This document shows, piece by piece, positions 1 through 8,968 of a stretch of DNA of 64,000 bases. Below the pieces are notes generated by a model. The model was not told the DNA's origin, did no database searches, and saw nothing but the letters and a program-made list of their open reading frames with translations. Source of the stretch: Niabella ginsenosidivorans (GTDB taxonomy: Bacteria; Bacteroidota; Bacteroidia; Chitinophagales; Chitinophagaceae); contig NZ_CP015772.1 in assembly GCF_001654455.1 (NCBI RefSeq), forward strand, positions 310,001 through 374,000. Reading direction: 5' to 3'. Within the stretch, counting starts at the first letter, position 1. Every line of letters starts with the position of its first letter. Both the position numbers and the translations under genes were made by a program.

Positions 1-1
1 A

Positions 2-289
2 GAAATGTACCCATTTAGTGAGTTGGTTGGGCATGAGGTTAACACCCTAATCTTTCCTAACTTAGCATCCGGTAATATTGCCTATAACATTCTGCTGGAA
101 ATTGGTTCCACAGATGCAGTGGGCCCCATAGTGATGGGTTTGAAAAAACCGGTACACCTGCTGCAACTGGGCAGCACTGTAAGTGGCATTGTAAATATGG
201 CAATGATAGCGGTCACAGAAGCACAGCTAAAGTCAAAAGAACAGGAACCCGGTACTAAAGGCGGGAAAGGGTTTTTGAGGAAAAAATAA
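2..289 (+). CDS. maeB: NADP-dependent malic enzyme, C-terminal end (partial)
   Basis: The reading frame is already open at the left edge and ends at a TAA, so only the last 95 residues are seen. The fragment matches the end of the phosphotransacetylase-like domain of long (about 750 residue) MaeB malic enzymes, including YPFSELVGHEVN, PNLASGNIAYN and GLKKPVHLLQLG. MaeB converts malate and NADP to pyruvate, CO2 and NADPH in the cytoplasm; the C-terminal domain is regulatory rather than catalytic. A stand-alone phosphate acetyltransferase would end similarly, so the N-terminal malic domain must be confirmed upstream. The tail after the domain is Lys/Gly rich. The internal ATG at 5 is not a start. 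Confidence 0.8.
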   Translation, partial: EMYPFSELVGHEVNTLIFPNLASGNIAYNILLEIGSTDAVGPIVMGLKKPVHLLQLGSTVSGIVNMAMIAVTEAQLKSKEQEPGTKGGKGFLRKK

Positions 290-316
290 CGGATCGACTC
301 AATAAAAATTAATCAG

Positions 317-1054
317 TTGAGAATATTAAAAGAGTTCGGGGAGTTTATTAAAATGGCCGGCGGCATGTTTCGCAAGCCGGAAAGTGTTAAAATGTACTGG
401 AAGCAGTTTATGATCCAGTGCAATGATATCGGCATTGGCTCGCTGGGCATTATTTGTATTATATCTGTTTTTATCGGAGCGGTGTCTACCCTGCAAACAG
501 CTTACCAGCTGGTTTCTCCCATTATCCCTAAATCGACCATTGCCCAGGTTGTACGGGATACGGTTATTCTTGAATTTGCACCTACTTTAAGCTGTATTGT
601 CCTTTGTGGCGTGGTGGGCAGTAAAATAGCCAGTGAGCTGGGCAATATGCGGGTAAGTGAGCAGATTGATGCGCTGGAGATCATGGGCATTAATACCAAG
701 GGGTACCTGATCCTGCCTAAAATTCTGGCCGGCCTTATTACGATTCCTTTACTGATTATGCTGGCAATGATCCTGGGTATCTGGGGCGGACGCCTGGCGG
801 GCACGGCAGCGGGCATTATTGACCCTGCAATTTTTGATTCCGGTCTTGTAATGGGCTTTAAGGCCTACAACGTTTATTTTGCGCTTATTAAAAGTATTGT
901 ATTTGCATTTATCATTACTGCCATTCCGGCTTTTTATGGCTATAATGTAAAAGGTGGTGCCCTGGAAATTGGTCACAGCAGCACAAGGGCCGTAGTTGTT
1001 TCCTGCGTATTATTATTACTGGCAGATTATGTGCTTTCTGCTTTGCTTTTGTAA
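317..1054 (+). CDS. mlaE: MlaE-family ABC transporter permease
   Basis: This 245-residue membrane protein belongs to the MlaE/YrbE permease family, which moves phospholipids between inner and outer membrane. Seen: the family core with IGIGSLGIICIISVF and GAVSTLQTAYQL near residues 37-60, the EFAP motif near 90, and the conserved ASELGNMRVSEQIDALEIMG block near 105-125, followed by hydrophobic segments to the C terminus. The frame opens at a TTG at 317. The first ATG is codon 13 (353), but the preceding FGEFIK is typical of the family N terminus, so TTG is preferred. The MlaF-type ATPase follows after 26 bases, surely one transcription unit. No MCE (MlaD) gene is adjacent. Confidence 0.87.
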   Translation: MRILKEFGEFIKMAGGMFRKPESVKMYWKQFMIQCNDIGIGSLGIICIISVFIGAVSTLQTAYQLVSPIIPKSTIAQVVRDTVILEFAPTLSCIVLCGVVGSKIASELGNMRVSEQIDALEIMGINTKGYLILPKILAGLITIPLLIMLAMILGIWGGRLAGTAAGIIDPAIFDSGLVMGFKAYNVYFALIKSIVFAFIITAIPAFYGYNVKGGALEIGHSSTRAVVVSCVLLLLADYVLSALLL

Positions 1055-1080
1055 CCCACTCACCCGATAATTTCATAAGT

Positions 1081-1992
1081 ATGATTGAACTGAAAGATCT
1101 GAAGAAGAGTTTTGATGAGAAGCCGGTCTTAAAGGGGGTAAGCGTTGTAATGGATGATGGAAAATGCAACCTCATTATTGGCAGCAGCGGAAGCGGCAAA
1201 ACGGTTTTAATGAAATGCATGGTGGGGTTATTTAAACCCACATCGGGGAATGTATTATATGATGGTGCAGATTTTGTAAACCTCAGCGATAAAGAACAAA
1301 AAACGATCCGGGAAAAAATAGGAATGCTTTTCCAGGGCGGAGCGTTGTTTGACAGCCAGACAGTTGAACAGAATGTGATGTTCCCTATGGATATGTTTAC
1401 CAATGAAAAGTATTCAAAAAAAAGAGAACGGGTAAAACAGGTGCTGGACCGTGTTCAGCTAAAGGAAGAAGCCTACAAAAAATTTCCGTCAGAAATAAGT
1501 GGGGGCATGCAGAAGCGGGTGGCGCTGGCACGTGCCATTGTGCTGAACCCCAAATATCTTTTTTGTGATGAGCCCAACTCCGGACTGGATCCGCAAACTT
1601 CCCTTGTGATCGATAAACTGATTCATGAAATCACAAAAGAGTATGATATGACAACGATCGTCAATACCCATGACATGAACAGCGTAATGGAAATAGGAGA
1701 TCATATTATTTATATGCACCAGGGTGAAAAAGAATGGGAAGGCAATAATAAAGAGATTATTTTTAGTAAGAATGAAAAGCTGAACGAGTTCATTTTTGCG
1801 TCAGAATTTTTAAGGGATGCAAAAAATATGCGCACGATCCAGGAAACCGGAGAAATTCCCAAAGAAGTGGAAGCCGGCATCAAAGATGCAATAGAGGAAA
1901 AGCTGAATGTTGATCTTGACGGGGACGGGCATATTGGCGACCCGGGAAAAGCAGATGAGCCGTCTGAGAAAAAAGCCCCTCCAAAAAAATAA
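1081..1992 (+). CDS. mlaF: MlaF-family ABC transporter ATP-binding protein with EF-hand-like tail
   Basis: This is the cytoplasmic ATPase partner of the upstream permease. Seen: Walker A GSSGSGKT near residue 38, Q-loop LFQGG near 88, the ABC signature SGGMQKRVALARAI near 140, Walker B YLFCDEPNSGLD near 158, and switch His in VNTHDM near 198. At 303 residues it is some 50 longer than MlaF of proteobacteria. The extra C terminus carries VDLDGDGHIGD (about 277-287), which has the spacing of an EF-hand or dockerin calcium loop, then a Lys/Pro/Glu-rich tail. Function of the tail is unknown. Lipid trafficking to the outer membrane is inferred from family membership. Confidence 0.87.
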   Translation: MIELKDLKKSFDEKPVLKGVSVVMDDGKCNLIIGSSGSGKTVLMKCMVGLFKPTSGNVLYDGADFVNLSDKEQKTIREKIGMLFQGGALFDSQTVEQNVMFPMDMFTNEKYSKKRERVKQVLDRVQLKEEAYKKFPSEISGGMQKRVALARAIVLNPKYLFCDEPNSGLDPQTSLVIDKLIHEITKEYDMTTIVNTHDMNSVMEIGDHIIYMHQGEKEWEGNNKEIIFSKNEKLNEFIFASEFLRDAKNMRTIQETGEIPKEVEAGIKDAIEEKLNVDLDGDGHIGDPGKADEPSEKKAPPKK

Positions 1993-2070
1993 AGAAAACA
2001 GCCTTACTTCCGGCCGGTCCTGTAAGCAATCCAATAAAAACATTAAGTTCTAAATATCAAATCGAAAAGT

Positions 2071-2078
2071 TACATTTG
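2071..2078 (+). promoter_or_regulatory. Putative sucD promoter -7 box
   Basis: TACATTTG fits the Bacteroidota -7 consensus TAnnTTTG and lies 31 bases before the sucD ATG. I see no clear TTTG -33 box about 20 bases upstream, only TTC near 2048. Confidence 0.5.
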
Positions 2079-2109
2079 CAACATTCAAAATAAAAATAAT
2101 AAGCAACTT

Positions 2110-2985
2110 ATGGCAGTTTTAGTTAATAAGGATTCTAAAGTATTGGTGCAGGGGTTTACAGGTACGGAAGGTACGTTCCATGCTACGCAAATGATAGAAT
2201 ACGGGACAAACGTTGTGGGTGGTGTAACACCTGGTAAAGGTGGCAGCACGCATCTGGAACGCCCTGTATTTAATACTGTTGCGGAGTGTGTCAATGCCAC
2301 CGGGGCTAATGTAAGCATCATCTTTGTACCGCCGGCCTTTGCGGCGGATGCTATTATGGAGGCCGCGGACGCAGGCATTGCGTTGGTTGTGTGCATTACA
2401 GAAGGGATCCCTGTTCAGGATATGGTGGCGGTAAAAAACTTTCTGCAATCGACTGCCACAAGGCTGATCGGCCCCAACTGTCCGGGTGTGATCACTGCGG
2501 GAGAATGTAAAGTAGGGATTATGCCGGGATTTGTTTTTAAGCAAGGCCGTGTAGGTATTGTTTCCAAATCCGGAACGCTTACTTATGAAGCTGCCGACCA
2601 GGTTGCCAAAGCAGGACTGGGCATCAGCACGGCTATCGGTATTGGCGGAGACCCGATCATTGGTACTACTACCCGGGAAGCCGTTGAACTATTTATGCAG
2701 GATGATGAAACAGATGCCATTGTAATGATTGGTGAAATTGGTGGTGGAATGGAAGCCGAAGCTGCCCGATGGATAAAAGAAAATGGCAATAAAAAGCCGG
2801 TTGTTGGTTTTATTGCCGGGCAAACAGCTCCTCCCGGCCGCCGGATGGGACATGCAGGCGCCATTGTGGGGGGTGCGGATGATACCGCTGCTGCAAAAAT
2901 GAAGATCATGGGTGAGTGCGGCATACATGTGGTAAGCAGCCCGGCAGATATTGGTAAAACGATGGCTGAAGTAATAAAGAAATAA
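2110..2985 (+). CDS. sucD: Succinyl-CoA synthetase alpha subunit
   Basis: This 291-residue protein is full length for SucD, the CoA-binding and histidine-phosphorylated subunit of the TCA-cycle enzyme that converts succinyl-CoA to succinate with formation of ATP or GTP. Seen: the Rossmann CoA-binding start with [12 protein letters not shown] near 15-26, GGVTPGKGG near 38, LIGPNCPG near 118, and the active histidine in GHAGAIVGG near 245. The beta subunit gene sucC is not in this window, so the pair is split, as is common in Bacteroidota. It has its own -7 box and a terminator and is probably monocistronic. Confidence 0.95.
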   Translation: MAVLVNKDSKVLVQGFTGTEGTFHATQMIEYGTNVVGGVTPGKGGSTHLERPVFNTVAECVNATGANVSIIFVPPAFAADAIMEAADAGIALVVCITEGIPVQDMVAVKNFLQSTATRLIGPNCPGVITAGECKVGIMPGFVFKQGRVGIVSKSGTLTYEAADQVAKAGLGISTAIGIGGDPIIGTTTREAVELFMQDDETDAIVMIGEIGGGMEAEAARWIKENGNKKPVVGFIAGQTAPPGRRMGHAGAIVGGADDTAAAKMKIMGECGIHVVSSPADIGKTMAEVIKK

Positions 2986-3010
2986 CAACAAAAAAAATCA
3001 GCTGATCATG

Positions 3011-3037
3011 ATGCCCCACTTAAAAGGGGCATTTTTT
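3011..3037 (+). terminator. Rho-independent terminator after sucD
   Basis: A seven-base-pair stem (ATGCCCC with GGGGCAT) with an eight-base loop is followed by a run of T, starting 25 bases after the sucD stop. Confidence 0.85.
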
Positions 3038-3194
3038 AATAGCAAGTATATTCCGAAATTATTCTAAATTTGACTGCTCTTCTTAACCAGACAATTGCCG
3101 TAGCGTGTATATTAAGGAAAATATAAATACTGTTTGGAGCAACACCTTAATGGCTGCTGCTTATCTGAAAACCGGTAGTATTATTTGTAGTGAA

Positions 3195-3210
3195 TTTGAA
3201 AACGTTCAAA
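3195..3210. promoter_or_regulatory. Inverted repeat before the response regulator
   Basis: TTTGAA and TTCAAA are perfect inverted arms separated by AACG, 13 bases before the ATG at 3224. It could be an operator or an mRNA hairpin covering the start; nothing decides between these. Confidence 0.3.
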
Positions 3211-3223
3211 TTGCCTTCTATTC

Positions 3224-3619
3224 ATGAAAACAGGAAAGGAAATATTTATTGTAGATGATGATTCGATTCACCGGCTTTTAATGAGCAAACTTTTTGCACG
3301 GCAAAATAAAGGATATAAGCTGGATTTCTTTGAGAATGGCCAGAAAGCCATGGATGTATTGGAAACGGCCATTGCAGACAATCCTTCCGGGATACCGGAT
3401 ATTATTTTACTCGATATCGAAATGCCGGTTATGAATGGCTGGCAGTTTATGAATAAATACCGGTTGCTGCCGCCGGAAATTAAAGACCGGATCAGTGTTT
3501 ACATGGTCAGCTCTTCTTTTTCTGATGAGGACCAGGAACGCGTAAAGTCTTATCCTGAAATTGTGGACTACATCGTTAAGCCGCTCCGTATTGAAAAAAT
3601 AATTGAGCTGATGAATTAG
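3224..3619 (+). CDS. Single-domain response regulator
   Basis: The 131 residues form one CheY-like receiver domain with no output domain. Seen: acidic pocket VDDDS near 10-14, phosphoacceptor Asp in LLDIEMP near 66, the Ser/Thr switch in MVSSS near 100, and the conserved Lys in IVKPL near 122. Such proteins relay phosphate or bind partners in the cytoplasm. No histidine kinase lies nearby, so the partner is unknown. It has its own start after a gap of over 200 bases that begins with the sucD terminator, and is probably monocistronic. Confidence 0.88.
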   Translation: MKTGKEIFIVDDDSIHRLLMSKLFARQNKGYKLDFFENGQKAMDVLETAIADNPSGIPDIILLDIEMPVMNGWQFMNKYRLLPPEIKDRISVYMVSSSFSDEDQERVKSYPEIVDYIVKPLRIEKIIELMN

Positions 3620-3663
3620 TTCCCCCTTTACAGTCCTGTTTACTTACCAAACTGCTGCCCACG

Positions 3664-3690
3664 TAGTTTATAAACTATGAACTACCTTTA
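3664..3690 (+). promoter_or_regulatory. Palindrome and -7 box before the FAD/FeS dehydrogenase
   Basis: A perfect 14-base palindrome, TAGTTTATAAACTA (3664-3677), lies immediately before TACCTTTA (3683-3690), which matches TAnnTTTG except for its last base. The palindrome sits where an operator would overlap the promoter spacer; the gene starts at 3713. Confidence 0.4.
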
Positions 3691-3712
3691 GCAGATCGTT
3701 TATTGTGTTATT

Positions 3713-6637
3713 ATGGATCTTGAACAGTTGGAACCGTTCTTCAGCGGGGAATTGTATTATAGTAATGAGTATGCGCATAAAGCGCAGAAGATCGTTTATG
3801 CCACAGACGCCTCTGTTTACCAGGAACAGCCCCTGGCGGTTGCTGTGCCAAAAAATAAAAAGGATCTGCTGGCATTGATCCGGTTTGCCAATGACCACAG
3901 GGTAACCCTGATTCCCCGCGCCGCAGGCACTTCCCTTGCCGGCCAGGTAGTAGGCAACGGTATTGTGGTAGACACTTCAAAGTATTTTAAAAGAATAATT
4001 GAAGTAAATACCAATGAACGATGGGTGCGCCTGGAACCCGGTATTATCCGGGATGACCTGAATGCGTTTTTAAAACCCTATAGTTTATTTTTTGCACCGG
4101 AAACCTCTACTGCCAGCCGTGCCATGATCGGGGGGATGATTGGTAATAACTCTTGCGGGCTGCATTCCATAGTATGGGGCGACACCAGAAAGCATTTGCT
4201 GGAAGCCACCGTGCTGCTGAGCAATGGTGAAGAAGTGGTGCTGAAGCACTATACTGCAGAAGCCGTTCGCAAAAAAGCAATACAGGATAATCTGGAAGGG
4301 CGTATTTATAGCCAACTGATGAATTTGCTGAATGACGAAGCTAATAAAACGGTCATTCGCAATGATTATCCCAAACGGTCCTTAACCCGCCGCAATACCG
4401 GTTATGCACTGGATGCCCTGCAGGATGAGCTGGAACAGGGTAAAGACGGATTGAACCTTTGTCACCTGTTAGCAGGTTCAGAGGGCACCCTGGCTTTTGT
4501 TACAGAAGCGAAGCTGAATTTGCTGCCGTTACCCCCGGCAAAAGATGCGCTGGTTTGCATCCATTGTACCTCCATTATAGAATCCCTGCACGCTAATAAT
4601 GTTGCACTGCGGCATTTACCAATGGCGTCAGAACTGGTTGATAAATACATTATGGACTTTACCAAAGGGCATCCGGTTTATGATCATAACCGGTTTTTTA
4701 TAGAAGGGGAGCCGGAAGCCCTGCTGATGGTGGAGTTTATGGAAGATACTGACGAAGCGTTGGATGGAAAAACCAACCGGCTGATCGGGGACTTAAAAAA
4801 ACAGGGACTGGGCTATGCTTATCCGGTTATTAAAGGGACTAAAACCAAACTGGCCTGGGATATCCGTAAGGCGGGGCTGGGGCTGATCCGGAATATGCCG
4901 GGTGACACACAACCGGTGAATCTGATTGAGGATTGTGCCGTATCGCCGGAAGATTTACCGGCTTATATTGCAGATCTACAGCAGTTGCTGGCGGGGTACG
5001 GCCTAACGGCTTCTTATTATGCGCATGCCGGAGCGGGCGAATTGCATGTAGAGCCCATGATCAATCTGAAAACAGAAGAAGGAAAAGAAACGTTCAGGAA
5101 TGTATTGAGAGATACCGTTACGCTGGTGAAGAAATATAACGGATCCCTCAGTGGTGAGCACGGCGACGGGCGTTTGCGCGGGGAATTTATTGCTGCTGCC
5201 ATGGGGGAGAAGGTGTACAGCTTACTGAAGCAGGTAAAGGCTGTTTTTGACCCGGATAATATTTTCAATGCAGGCAAAATTGTAGATACGCCTAAAATGA
5301 ATGAGCAGCTGCGTTATAATCCCGGCCACCGGCAAAAGAAAATAGTAACAATTTTTGATTATACCCGCCAGGAAAATATCCTGCGCCTGGCGGAGAAATG
5401 TTCCGGTTCGGGCGATTGCCGTAAATCGCATATAACCGGTGGCACCATGTGCCCGTCGTATATGGCCACCTTGCAGGAAAAAGATACCACGCGTGCCCGG
5501 GCCAATGTGCTCCGGCAGTTTTTGACAAACGCATCAGGAGAGAATCCGTTCAATCACCCGGAAATAAAAGAGGTAATGGATCTTTGCCTGAGCTGCAAGG
5601 CCTGTAAGTCGGAATGTCCGTCCGGAGTGGATATCGCCAAACTGAAAGCAGAATTTTTACAGCACTACTATGATGCCAATGGGGTGCCGTTCCGCTCCCG
5701 GCTGATTGCCGGTTTCACCAGATCGCAACAGGTTGGTATAAAGATGCCGGCAGTGTATAATGCTTTTGTGGGTAACCGGTTTACATCGGGAGTCATTAAA
5801 AAGATAGCAGGGTTTGCGCCAAAACGTTCCCTGCCTTTTGTAGGAAGAACCACGCTCCGGAAATGGTTTCAGAAATATACAGAGCAACAGGCACAGCAGT
5901 TTGACCGTATGGTATACCTGTTTTGCGATGAATTTACCAATTACAATGATGTGGAGATCGGTCAAACGGCCATACGGCTTTTAAACGCATTGGGCTATGG
6001 GGTTATGATTCCCGAGCATGAAGAAAGCGGCCGTACCTGGCTGTCAAAAGGGCTGGTGCGCAAGGCACAGGAAATTATCAGTGGTAATGTACAACAACTT
6101 TCAGGGCGGGTAACCCGGGAGTGCCCATTAATTGGTATTGAGCCCAGTGCGCTGCTCACTTTCCGGGATGAGGCGCCGGACCTGGTGCCTGCTCATTTAA
6201 AAGATGCTGCCCGGCAATTGGCTGCAAACAGTCTTTTAATTGAAGAGTTCCTGGCTGATGAATATGAAAAAGGTGCCATAAAGGAAGAGCAGTTCACCCG
6301 GGAAAAACGGACCGTGAAACTGCACGGGCATTGTTACCAGAAATCATTTGGTATTGTACCGTCTGTACTAAAAGTGCTGGGCATTCCTGTAAATTATTAT
6401 GTGGAAGCCATCCCCTCCGGCTGCTGTGGCATGGCCGGTTCTTTCGGCTATGAGAAAGAACATTATGAGGTATCTATGAAAGTAGGAGAGCTGGTGCTTC
6501 TGCCGGCTGTAAGAGGTGCTGCTCCGGAAACCATTATTGCTGCATCAGGAACCAGTTGCCGCCACCAGATAAAGGACGGAACCGGGCGAAAAAGCCTGCA
6601 CCCGGTGGAAGTGCTGTGGGAAGCGTTGAAACAATAG
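3713..6637 (+). CDS. FAD-linked and FeS D-2-hydroxyacid dehydrogenase (YdiJ-like)
   Basis: This 974-residue fusion oxidises a D-2-hydroxyacid such as D-lactate or D-2-hydroxyglutarate and passes electrons on through iron-sulfur clusters. Seen in order: a PCMH-type FAD-binding domain (about 45-270; RAAGTSLAGQVVG, GSEGTLAFVTEA), the FAD-oxidase C-terminal domain (about 280-530; SGEHGDGRLRGEF near 480), a cysteine group CSGSGDC near 562, the ferredoxin-like CLSCKACKSECP near 624, and two CCG-type segments with GHCYQKSFG near 872 and SGCCGMAGSFG near 902. Length and order fit the YdiJ/Dld-II group. The exact substrate cannot be read from sequence. It appears monocistronic. Confidence 0.85.
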   Translation: MDLEQLEPFFSGELYYSNEYAHKAQKIVYATDASVYQEQPLAVAVPKNKKDLLALIRFANDHRVTLIPRAAGTSLAGQVVGNGIVVDTSKYFKRIIEVNTNERWVRLEPGIIRDDLNAFLKPYSLFFAPETSTASRAMIGGMIGNNSCGLHSIVWGDTRKHLLEATVLLSNGEEVVLKHYTAEAVRKKAIQDNLEGRIYSQLMNLLNDEANKTVIRNDYPKRSLTRRNTGYALDALQDELEQGKDGLNLCHLLAGSEGTLAFVTEAKLNLLPLPPAKDALVCIHCTSIIESLHANNVALRHLPMASELVDKYIMDFTKGHPVYDHNRFFIEGEPEALLMVEFMEDTDEALDGKTNRLIGDLKKQGLGYAYPVIKGTKTKLAWDIRKAGLGLIRNMPGDTQPVNLIEDCAVSPEDLPAYIADLQQLLAGYGLTASYYAHAGAGELHVEPMINLKTEEGKETFRNVLRDTVTLVKKYNGSLSGEHGDGRLRGEFIAAAMGEKVYSLLKQVKAVFDPDNIFNAGKIVDTPKMNEQLRYNPGHRQKKIVTIFDYTRQENILRLAEKCSGSGDCRKSHITGGTMCPSYMATLQEKDTTRARANVLRQFLTNASGENPFNHPEIKEVMDLCLSCKACKSECPSGVDIAKLKAEFLQHYYDANGVPFRSRLIAGFTRSQQVGIKMPAVYNAFVGNRFTSGVIKKIAGFAPKRSLPFVGRTTLRKWFQKYTEQQAQQFDRMVYLFCDEFTNYNDVEIGQTAIRLLNALGYGVMIPEHEESGRTWLSKGLVRKAQEIISGNVQQLSGRVTRECPLIGIEPSALLTFRDEAPDLVPAHLKDAARQLAANSLLIEEFLADEYEKGAIKEEQFTREKRTVKLHGHCYQKSFGIVPSVLKVLGIPVNYYVEAIPSGCCGMAGSFGYEKEHYEVSMKVGELVLLPAVRGAAPETIIAASGTSCRHQIKDGTGRKSLHPVEVLWEALKQ

Positions 6638-6761
6638 CTACAACAGGTTTTACGGAGTATGTTTTTTAAAAATACGCTCAATTCATAAACATCATTGCTA
6701 ATCATTTGAAGCGCTCCTGCTTCAAATAGATACCCTATCTTTCCGTAAATAATTTAAAAGC

Positions 6762-7538
6762 TTGAATTTCCCGGTCTACCTGCATATCGGTACGCATAAG
6801 ATCCTGTTACATATGGTAACGGAGATTGCTGCTTTTTTTATAGCGTTTAGATATTATCTCTATCTACGCAGAAAAAAGGGCGATGCTATCTCCGGCCTGC
6901 ACCGGCTGTATATTTTACTGGGTGCCACACTGGGCGCCTTGCTGGGGTCGCGCCTTCTGGGCGGGCTGGAAGACCCCATAGCCTTACAACGCAGCACTTC
7001 CCCGCTGCTATACCTGTATGCCAACAAAACCATTGTGGGTGGCTTTTTGGGTGGACTGGCCGGGGTAGAACTGGCTAAAAAAGCAGTAGGTGAAAAACAA
7101 CGAAGTGGCGACCTGTATGTTTATCCAATTCTTCTTGGGCTGGTCATTGGCCGTATTGGTTGTTTTAGTATGGGCGTGTATGAGGAAACCTATGGACTAC
7201 CTACTACCGCATTTACCGGCATGGATCTGGGTGATGGGCTGATGCGCCACCCGGTGGCACTCTATGAGATCGGTTTCCTGGTGGTGTTATGGTGGCTGAT
7301 CCGGTGGGCGTCTCGCCGCTACCCACTGGATAACGGGGCCCTGTTTAAGCTTTTTATGGTCGGGTACCTTGTATTCCGTTTTTTGCTGGACTTTATAAAA
7401 CCGCACTATACCTGGGCTATCGGGTTATCATCCATTCAGGTAGCTTGTTTGCTGGGATTATTGTATTATATTCGGTTTATTATTCATCCTAAAAAATTGC
7501 TGACTACTGATGCCGGTACGCCCCTACACATACTATGA
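6762..7538 (+). CDS. Lgt-like (prolipoprotein diacylglyceryl transferase family) membrane protein, diverged
   Basis: A polytopic membrane protein of 258 residues with the Lgt-family fold: an early hydrophobic helix, GATLGALLGSRLLGG near 52-66, the central GRIGCFSMGVYEE block near 130, and RHPVALYEIGF near 160. True Lgt moves diacylglycerol from phosphatidylglycerol to the lipobox Cys. Here the central block keeps the Arg of GRIG, but the Asn residues of the usual GRIGNFxNGE motif are replaced by Cys and Met, so this is probably a paralogue with another lipid or peptide substrate. The frame opens at TTG 6762; the first ATG is 6813. The stop overlaps the next gene by 29 bases, which implies translational coupling with the radical SAM enzyme. 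Confidence 0.72.
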   Translation: MNFPVYLHIGTHKILLHMVTEIAAFFIAFRYYLYLRRKKGDAISGLHRLYILLGATLGALLGSRLLGGLEDPIALQRSTSPLLYLYANKTIVGGFLGGLAGVELAKKAVGEKQRSGDLYVYPILLGLVIGRIGCFSMGVYEETYGLPTTAFTGMDLGDGLMRHPVALYEIGFLVVLWWLIRWASRRYPLDNGALFKLFMVGYLVFRFLLDFIKPHYTWAIGLSSIQVACLLGLLYYIRFIIHPKKLLTTDAGTPLHIL

Positions 7539-8916
7539 TTTTACCATAAGCCTTTGCAGCACCTGTTTAAAAAGAGTGGATGCCAAGATCGTTTTTGAAA
7601 ATGACAGGGTCTATATGCTCAAGAACTGCAGGGAGCATGGGTTTGAAAAAGTGCTGATTGCTACAGATATACCCTATTACAAAAATATCCGCAACTATAA
7701 TAAGCCTTCTGAAACGCCGCTCCGCTTCAACACGGAAACACACTATGGCTGCCCGTATGACTGCGGCCTCTGTACAGATCATGAACAGCACAGTTGCCTG
7801 ACGGTGGTGGAAATAACGGATCGCTGTAATCTTACCTGTCCTACCTGCTATGCTATGAGCAGCCCGCATTATGGCCGGCACAGAACAGTAGAAGAAGTAA
7901 ACCGCATGCTGGATATTGTTGTGGCTAATGAGGGACAGCCGGATGTGGTGCAGATCAGTGGCGGAGAGCCTACGGTGCATCCTGATTTTTTTGAGATACT
8001 GAATATTGCCAAATCAAAGCCCATTAAGCATTTAATGGTCAATACCAACGGGGTCCGCATTGCCAAGGATAAGGAGTTTGTAAAACGGCTGGCGGGTTAT
8101 ATGCCGGACTTTGAAATTTACCTGCAATTTGATTCTTTTAAACCGGAGGCGCTGATCAACCTGCGGGGGAAAGACCTGCTGGGAGTGCGCATGAAGGCAC
8201 TGGAGCATTTGAATGCCCTGAATTTATCCACTACCCTGGTGGTGACCCTGCAACAAGGCGTGAACGATGATGAAATAGGTGCCATTATTGACTATGCACT
8301 GCAACAGCCCTGTGTGCGGGGCGTTACCTTTCAGCCGGTGCAGGTAGCGGGGCGGACAGAGCATTTTGACCCGGCGGTGAACCGGATCACGATGACCGAT
8401 GTGCGGCAAAAGATACTGGAGCAGACAACGGTCTTTAATGCCAACGACCTGATCCCCGTACCCTGTAACCCGGATGCCTTGGTAATGGGCTATGCATTAA
8501 AGCTGAATAACCAGGTGTTCCCGTTAACGCGTTATATAGACCCGGCACAGCTGCTGGATAATTCCAGGAACACGATCATCTATGAGCAGGACGATGCGTT
8601 AAAGGAAAAAATGATCAATATATTCAGCACCGGTATTTCGGTAGATCGCGTAGAGGAGAACATGAACCAGTTGTTGTGCTGCCTGCCGCAGATACAGGCA
8701 CCAGGGCTTACCTATAATAATTTATTCCGCATCATTATTATGCGGTTTATTGATGCCTATGATTTTGATGTGCGGGCAATTAAAAAAAGCTGTGTGCATA
8801 TTGTGCATAAAGACGGCCGCCTGATTCCTTTTGAAACCATGAACCTGTTTTACAGGGATGAGAAGGAACAATATGTAAAGCAATTGCAGAATAGTATTGA
8901 AGAAACGCTGGTCTGA
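7510..8916 (+). CDS. Radical SAM enzyme resembling tetraether-lipid synthase (Tes) family
   Basis: The 468-residue protein has the SAM-cluster motif CNLTCPTC (CX3CX2C, about 106-113) and SGGEPT near 153, so it makes a 5'-deoxyadenosyl radical. The N-terminal 100 residues hold more cysteines: LCSTC near 15-19, NCREHG near 39, then GCPYDCGLC and HSC near 80-97. This layout recalls archaeal Tes and MJ0619-like enzymes, which carry extra metal sites and couple or modify lipid chains. A lipid-related job is inference, supported by translational overlap with a diverged Lgt-like membrane protein. No substrate is proven. The ATG at 7510 lies within the preceding gene. Confidence 0.75.
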   Translation: MPVRPYTYYDFTISLCSTCLKRVDAKIVFENDRVYMLKNCREHGFEKVLIATDIPYYKNIRNYNKPSETPLRFNTETHYGCPYDCGLCTDHEQHSCLTVVEITDRCNLTCPTCYAMSSPHYGRHRTVEEVNRMLDIVVANEGQPDVVQISGGEPTVHPDFFEILNIAKSKPIKHLMVNTNGVRIAKDKEFVKRLAGYMPDFEIYLQFDSFKPEALINLRGKDLLGVRMKALEHLNALNLSTTLVVTLQQGVNDDEIGAIIDYALQQPCVRGVTFQPVQVAGRTEHFDPAVNRITMTDVRQKILEQTTVFNANDLIPVPCNPDALVMGYALKLNNQVFPLTRYIDPAQLLDNSRNTIIYEQDDALKEKMINIFSTGISVDRVEENMNQLLCCLPQIQAPGLTYNNLFRIIIMRFIDAYDFDVRAIKKSCVHIVHKDGRLIPFETMNLFYRDEKEQYVKQLQNSIEETLV

Positions 8917-8968
8917 GGAAGTGCAACGCAGCGGCGTCGTTAATGATCAAAAATGAAAAATTACTGGT

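Noticed and set aside
2119-2544. 141-residue minus-strand frame opposite sucD, and other long antisense frames such as 915-1403
   Set aside because: They lie wholly opposite conserved genes and encode no recognisable domain.
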